This document shows positions 61,392 to 64,000 of a stretch of 64,000 bases of DNA, one piece after another. The stretch is taken from NCBI RefSeq assembly GCF_001729245.1, contig NZ_CP015217.1, forward strand, positions 1,738,001-1,802,000, written 5' to 3'. Below the pieces are notes generated by a model. It saw only the letters and a program-made list of their open reading frames with translations. It made no database searches and was not told the DNA's origin. The stretch is from Leptospira tipperaryensis (GTDB lineage: Bacteria > Spirochaetota > Leptospiria > Leptospirales > Leptospiraceae). The first letter of the stretch is position 1. Every line of letters begins with the position of its first letter. Position numbers and translations under genes: made by a program.

Positions 61392-61595
61392 TTATCGGAG
61401 TACTAGATAATATTCGGAAATGTATAAAAGCTGCTGCTCGGTTAAAAGATCTTCCGTAGCAAAGGGAAGGGAAGGATCCATTCCTTTATTTCGAACTTTT
61501 TTCCTTTGAATTTCTTTTCCAATCGTAGTCTCGGAGTTCGAAACAAATTCTCTCCAGGACTCTTTTGTTTTTTGTAAGATCTCATTGAATTTCAT
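61392..61595 (-). CDS. small hypothetical protein
   Basis: A 67-residue charged, helical product (MKFNEILQKTKESWREFVSN onward) with no hydrophobic segment or recognised family. AGAGAAAG upstream could serve as a ribosome site. It sits between two terminator hairpins, which argues that it is a real independent transcription unit or a 3' read-through of the porin gene. Confidence 0.55.
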   Translation of the reverse strand: MKFNEILQKTKESWREFVSNSETTIGKEIQRKKVRNKGMDPSLPFATEDLLTEQQLLYISEYYLVLR

Positions 61596-61611
61596 ACTGC
61601 TTTCTCTTTTT

Positions 61612-61642
61612 AAAAAAGGCGCTCCGTTAAAGAGCGCCTTTT
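61612..61642 (-). terminator. intrinsic terminator of the porin gene
   Basis: AAGGCGCTC pairs with GAGCGCCTT over a 7-nt loop, followed on the minus strand by TTTTTT. It lies about 35 nt past the porin stop at 61676. Confidence 0.88.
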
Positions 61643-61675
61643 ATACTTCATAACTAAGGATATTGAATCTAAGTC

Positions 61676-63310
61676 TTAGAACTTCGCAACAACACCTAAA
61701 GTCAAACCGTACTGGTGATCTGATTTCTCACCGCTTTGATTTACGAATTGTTTACCGGTCGCCCAGTCTCTACGCAAATCGAGTTTGATTAACAAGTTTT
61801 CGGTAAAGTTCCACACAGGAGTTACAGTAAAAGTTTTGTATTGTCCTGCGTTTCTTGTTCCACTGTAATCCTTGTAATCGTCGCTCATTGCTTGTAAAAC
61901 TTGCGCTTGGGTAATTCCATACGCTCCGGTAGTAGGGTTTGCGGCTAATGCCGCTACTACTGCGTCTGCAATCGCTGCATCGGTCGCTTTTTTGTAATCG
62001 CTCAGATAAGTATTCGCTCCCATGAAAGGATTGAAAGTTGTCAAAGCGCCGTTGTTGTGTTTATCGTCGATATACTCGGCACGGACGTTCACACCCCAAG
62101 CTTCGTTGATTTTAAACTTAGCAAAAATACCATAAGCTTTGTAGGTAGTTTTGACGTCGCGTTTATTGTTTAAACCGTAGAAAAGGGTATCCTTGTTGAA
62201 AACTTCCGAGCCAGTTCCATCGACGTTGTAACGTTTTTGATCCAAGCCATTGTTTGCAAGACTTCCGGATTTTTCACTCCAAGTATAGTCTAAGTCAATT
62301 GTGATCTTATCAGTCGGAGTAATCGACAAGATTGCATGGTTCATGAACCAGTAGTCTTTGTCGTATTTCGCTCTTTGTGGATTGGAAACATTGTATTTTC
62401 CGATGTTAGGATCTCCAAGAGCAGTTGCTAATTCTGTAGCTAAAGCTGCTTTCGTTGGATCTACACGAGCTCCGGCGTTATCACTGGAATACAAAGTATT
62501 CCAAGTAATCGAGAGTTTATCTTCGATCAATTGACCTTTTATCTGGGTACCTACTGCTTTTCGTTCGGTAGCTCCTTCTAAAAGGAAGTTCTTGGAGGAA
62601 GCAAACGCTGCATTCTTTGTCGGATCTCCGATTGTGGTCTGCGGTGATGTATAACCGGTACCTATTCCACTGTTGTAGATATAAACGGTTCCAGCCCATT
62701 TATCCGTAAACTGTGTGGTCAAGCGTGCACCGGTGTGAATGAAAGGGATCGTGTTTTGGAAGATGGCCCCTATCGAGTAGTTCGGGTTACTCATGGATTC
62801 GAGAACCTCGTAACCGATATGCGTAGCCATTTTACCTACGTCCAAAGTCATCCCTTTGAGCACTGGAAAATACATACTTATATATGCTTGTTTTAGCATA
62901 TTGTAGTTGTAAGTAGCGTTATTCTGAGTGTAAGGGTTTTCTTGATAAGGGTTGTTTAAACCGTTTTGAAAATCGACCCGAAATCCCCAAGGAGAACTTT
63001 TCTCAGCAGCCTTTTGAACTGTAAGCGCCGCAGCATTCACTGCGAAGTTCTTGTTATTGGTCTCGAAGGCACGGGTGGAATCGATATCATTTCCTTGTTT
63101 CGGGTTCAGGTTGTACATGTAATACACGTCAACAAACCCGGAAAACTCAACCTGATCATACCATTTCTTATCTTCTGGCTCGGCCGCTTTGGCCGGCGCG
63201 GGTGCTACTGCCGCTTCTGCTGCAGGCTTTTTCCCAGTCTGGGCAAAGACTTGGGAAGTTCCTACAAGGCAGAGGACAGAAGCAACGAGGCTTAATGTTT
63301 TTATTCTCAT
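61676..63310 (-). CDS. outer-membrane beta-barrel porin (bbp2/OmpL-like)
   Basis: A protein of about 544 residues with a signal peptide ([19 protein letters not shown]), an Ala/Pro/Glu linker, then a long barrel: [17 protein letters not shown] begins the first strand and the chain ends [11 protein letters not shown] with terminal Phe, the usual barrel end. The layout fits the 'putative beta-barrel porin-2, OmpL-like' family. Two adjacent ATGs at 63313 and 63310; the second is better spaced from AGGAG. A perfect TATAAT -10 lies 25 nt upstream, suggesting strong expression. Substrate unknown. Confidence 0.85.
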   Translation of the reverse strand: MRIKTLSLVASVLCLVGTSQVFAQTGKKPAAEAAVAPAPAKAAEPEDKKWYDQVEFSGFVDVYYMYNLNPKQGNDIDSTRAFETNNKNFAVNAAALTVQKAAEKSSPWGFRVDFQNGLNNPYQENPYTQNNATYNYNMLKQAYISMYFPVLKGMTLDVGKMATHIGYEVLESMSNPNYSIGAIFQNTIPFIHTGARLTTQFTDKWAGTVYIYNSGIGTGYTSPQTTIGDPTKNAAFASSKNFLLEGATERKAVGTQIKGQLIEDKLSITWNTLYSSDNAGARVDPTKAALATELATALGDPNIGKYNVSNPQRAKYDKDYWFMNHAILSITPTDKITIDLDYTWSEKSGSLANNGLDQKRYNVDGTGSEVFNKDTLFYGLNNKRDVKTTYKAYGIFAKFKINEAWGVNVRAEYIDDKHNNGALTTFNPFMGANTYLSDYKKATDAAIADAVVAALAANPTTGAYGITQAQVLQAMSDDYKDYSGTRNAGQYKTFTVTPVWNFTENLLIKLDLRRDWATGKQFVNQSGEKSDHQYGLTLGVVAKF

Positions 63311-63334
63311 CATTCTCCTAAATCTCCTATGCCC

Positions 63335-63340
63335 ATTATA
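63335..63340 (-). promoter_or_regulatory. -10 box of the porin gene promoter
   Basis: A perfect TATAAT on the minus strand, 22-25 nt before the start codons, with AGGAG ribosome sites between. A matching -35 is weak, so only the -10 is called. Confidence 0.5.
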
Positions 63341-63502
63341 TGCAAGATGTATGCCAACGCCTAAAAAAGGGAATTTAGCTGAAAAATACGCAGATTTTTG
63401 TAGATCTAAAGGATTAGGGTGCTTAGGGAATAGGACAAGGCTGAATAACGGGGCATTTTATTGGGACAAATGCCTAAAAAATAGACATATTTGAATTAGG
63501 GT

Positions 63503-64000
63503 TTAAGCGGGAATGAGGGCGAGAAGGATTTCCTTTTGATTTTCGGAAGGGTTTTCCAGGACATGAGACAGAAGTTTTGCAAGAACCGTTCCCATTTCCT
63601 TGGGAGGAAGCTTGGGTCTGTGTTTGAGAATGTCTTCTCCCCGAAGGGCGAGCTCGGTGACAAGAAGGGCCTGCGGTTCTTTTGCGAGTTTCAGGACGCG
63701 AGAAGAATCTAAGACGGATTGAAGAGAGGGTTCATACACAAAACAAAGTTTGAGGATATGTTCGAGGACGATCCAAAGGTTCTCACGGGTCGCATGGACG
63801 CAGGTCGGATGCAAAAGAATTTTGCGGAGTTCCGAGTCGCTGATTTCGTTTTGGTTCTTCCACTGGAGAATCTTTGTTAGAATTTCCGCAAAGAAAATGG
63901 AATCCTTTGTGTTGTGATTGGAATAGCGAAGATCTTTTAAGAACTGTTTGGAATGAGATCCGACTGCAAACGAGCCAAACAACCAGGCGTGCAAAAATGT
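63503..64000 (-). CDS. hypothetical helical protein, N-terminus cut by window edge
   Basis: The frame is open to the end of the window, so the start probably lies outside. The visible 165 residues are helix-rich, with pairs resembling armadillo/HEAT helices (LWIVLEHILKLCFVYEP, GTVLAKLLSHVLENPSENQKEILLALIP), but no family is recognised. No signal is visible in this part. Confidence 0.6.
   Translation of the reverse strand, partial: TFLHAWLFGSFAVGSHSKQFLKDLRYSNHNTKDSIFFAEILTKILQWKNQNEISDSELRKILLHPTCVHATRENLWIVLEHILKLCFVYEPSLQSVLDSSRVLKLAKEPQALLVTELALRGEDILKHRPKLPPKEMGTVLAKLLSHVLENPSENQKEILLALIPA

Overview
The window looks like a chromosomal segment of a pathogenic-clade Leptospira (spirochaete). 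The evidence is the density of short-signal lipoproteins with relaxed spirochaetal lipoboxes, a Treponema-type TRAP transporter with a T-component (TatT/TatP-like) and a dispersed GGAGTTCCTAC-ended repeat. There are also beta-barrel outer-membrane proteins of the bbp2/OmpL type and a fused DctQ-DctM permease. By eye the GC content is in the low-to-mid 40s, higher than I would expect for L. interrogans itself. I cannot fix the species from sequence alone. No transposase, phage gene or CRISPR array is visible.

Layout. Positions 1-6.9 kb hold the 3' end of an M20 peptidase, then a di-heme oxidoreductase/RCC1 lipoprotein pair, two further lipoproteins and a MORN lipoprotein. 6.9-12.7 kb holds a TIM-barrel protein with a DMT transporter, a fatty-acid desaturase, a membrane-anchored AraC regulator and an RRM RNA-binding protein. 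13.3-20.6 kb is two giant lipoproteins of more than 1,100 residues. 20.9-22.5 kb is a membrane-anchored winged-helix/BTAD regulator. 22.7-26.7 kb is a three-gene TRAP transporter. 27.2 kb carries a lone HipA-like kinase. 28.5-30.6 kb is a tatA-tatC operon that ends in a catalytically degenerate SpoIIE-like membrane protein.

31.2-35.7 kb looks like one transcription unit: a coiled-coil protein, thioredoxin, a metallo-beta-lactamase/double cNMP-binding fusion and an acyl-CoA dehydrogenase. It is followed by a probable outer-membrane protein and a double-ACT protein. 38.1-42.5 kb, all minus strand, holds an MFS transporter, a phasin-like protein, a bifunctional nuclease and a GAF-alpha/beta hydrolase fusion. 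42.5-44.2 kb has no protein gene. It carries dispersed repeats, one intact CAU tRNA and two broken tRNA copies that hold the same 38-nt hairpin in the T loop. 44.2-49.0 kb, minus strand, holds a response regulator, a HEAT protein, two secreted proteins, a Maf-like (DUF115) protein whose reading frame lacks a normal start, and an acidic-tailed protein. 49.3-53.9 kb holds a thioredoxin-like lipoprotein, a class I amidotransferase, secA and a lipoprotein. 54.5-61.0 kb is an HME-type RND efflux operon with an extra outer-membrane-like gene between adaptor and pump. The window ends with a small protein, a porin and an unrecognised partial gene.

The dominant themes are envelope biology and export. 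SecA and Tat move proteins across the inner membrane, and many products are predicted lipoproteins or outer-membrane barrels. Two transport systems (TRAP uptake and RND efflux) are complete here. The most unusual DNA is the tRNA/hairpin region near 43.6-44.2 kb.
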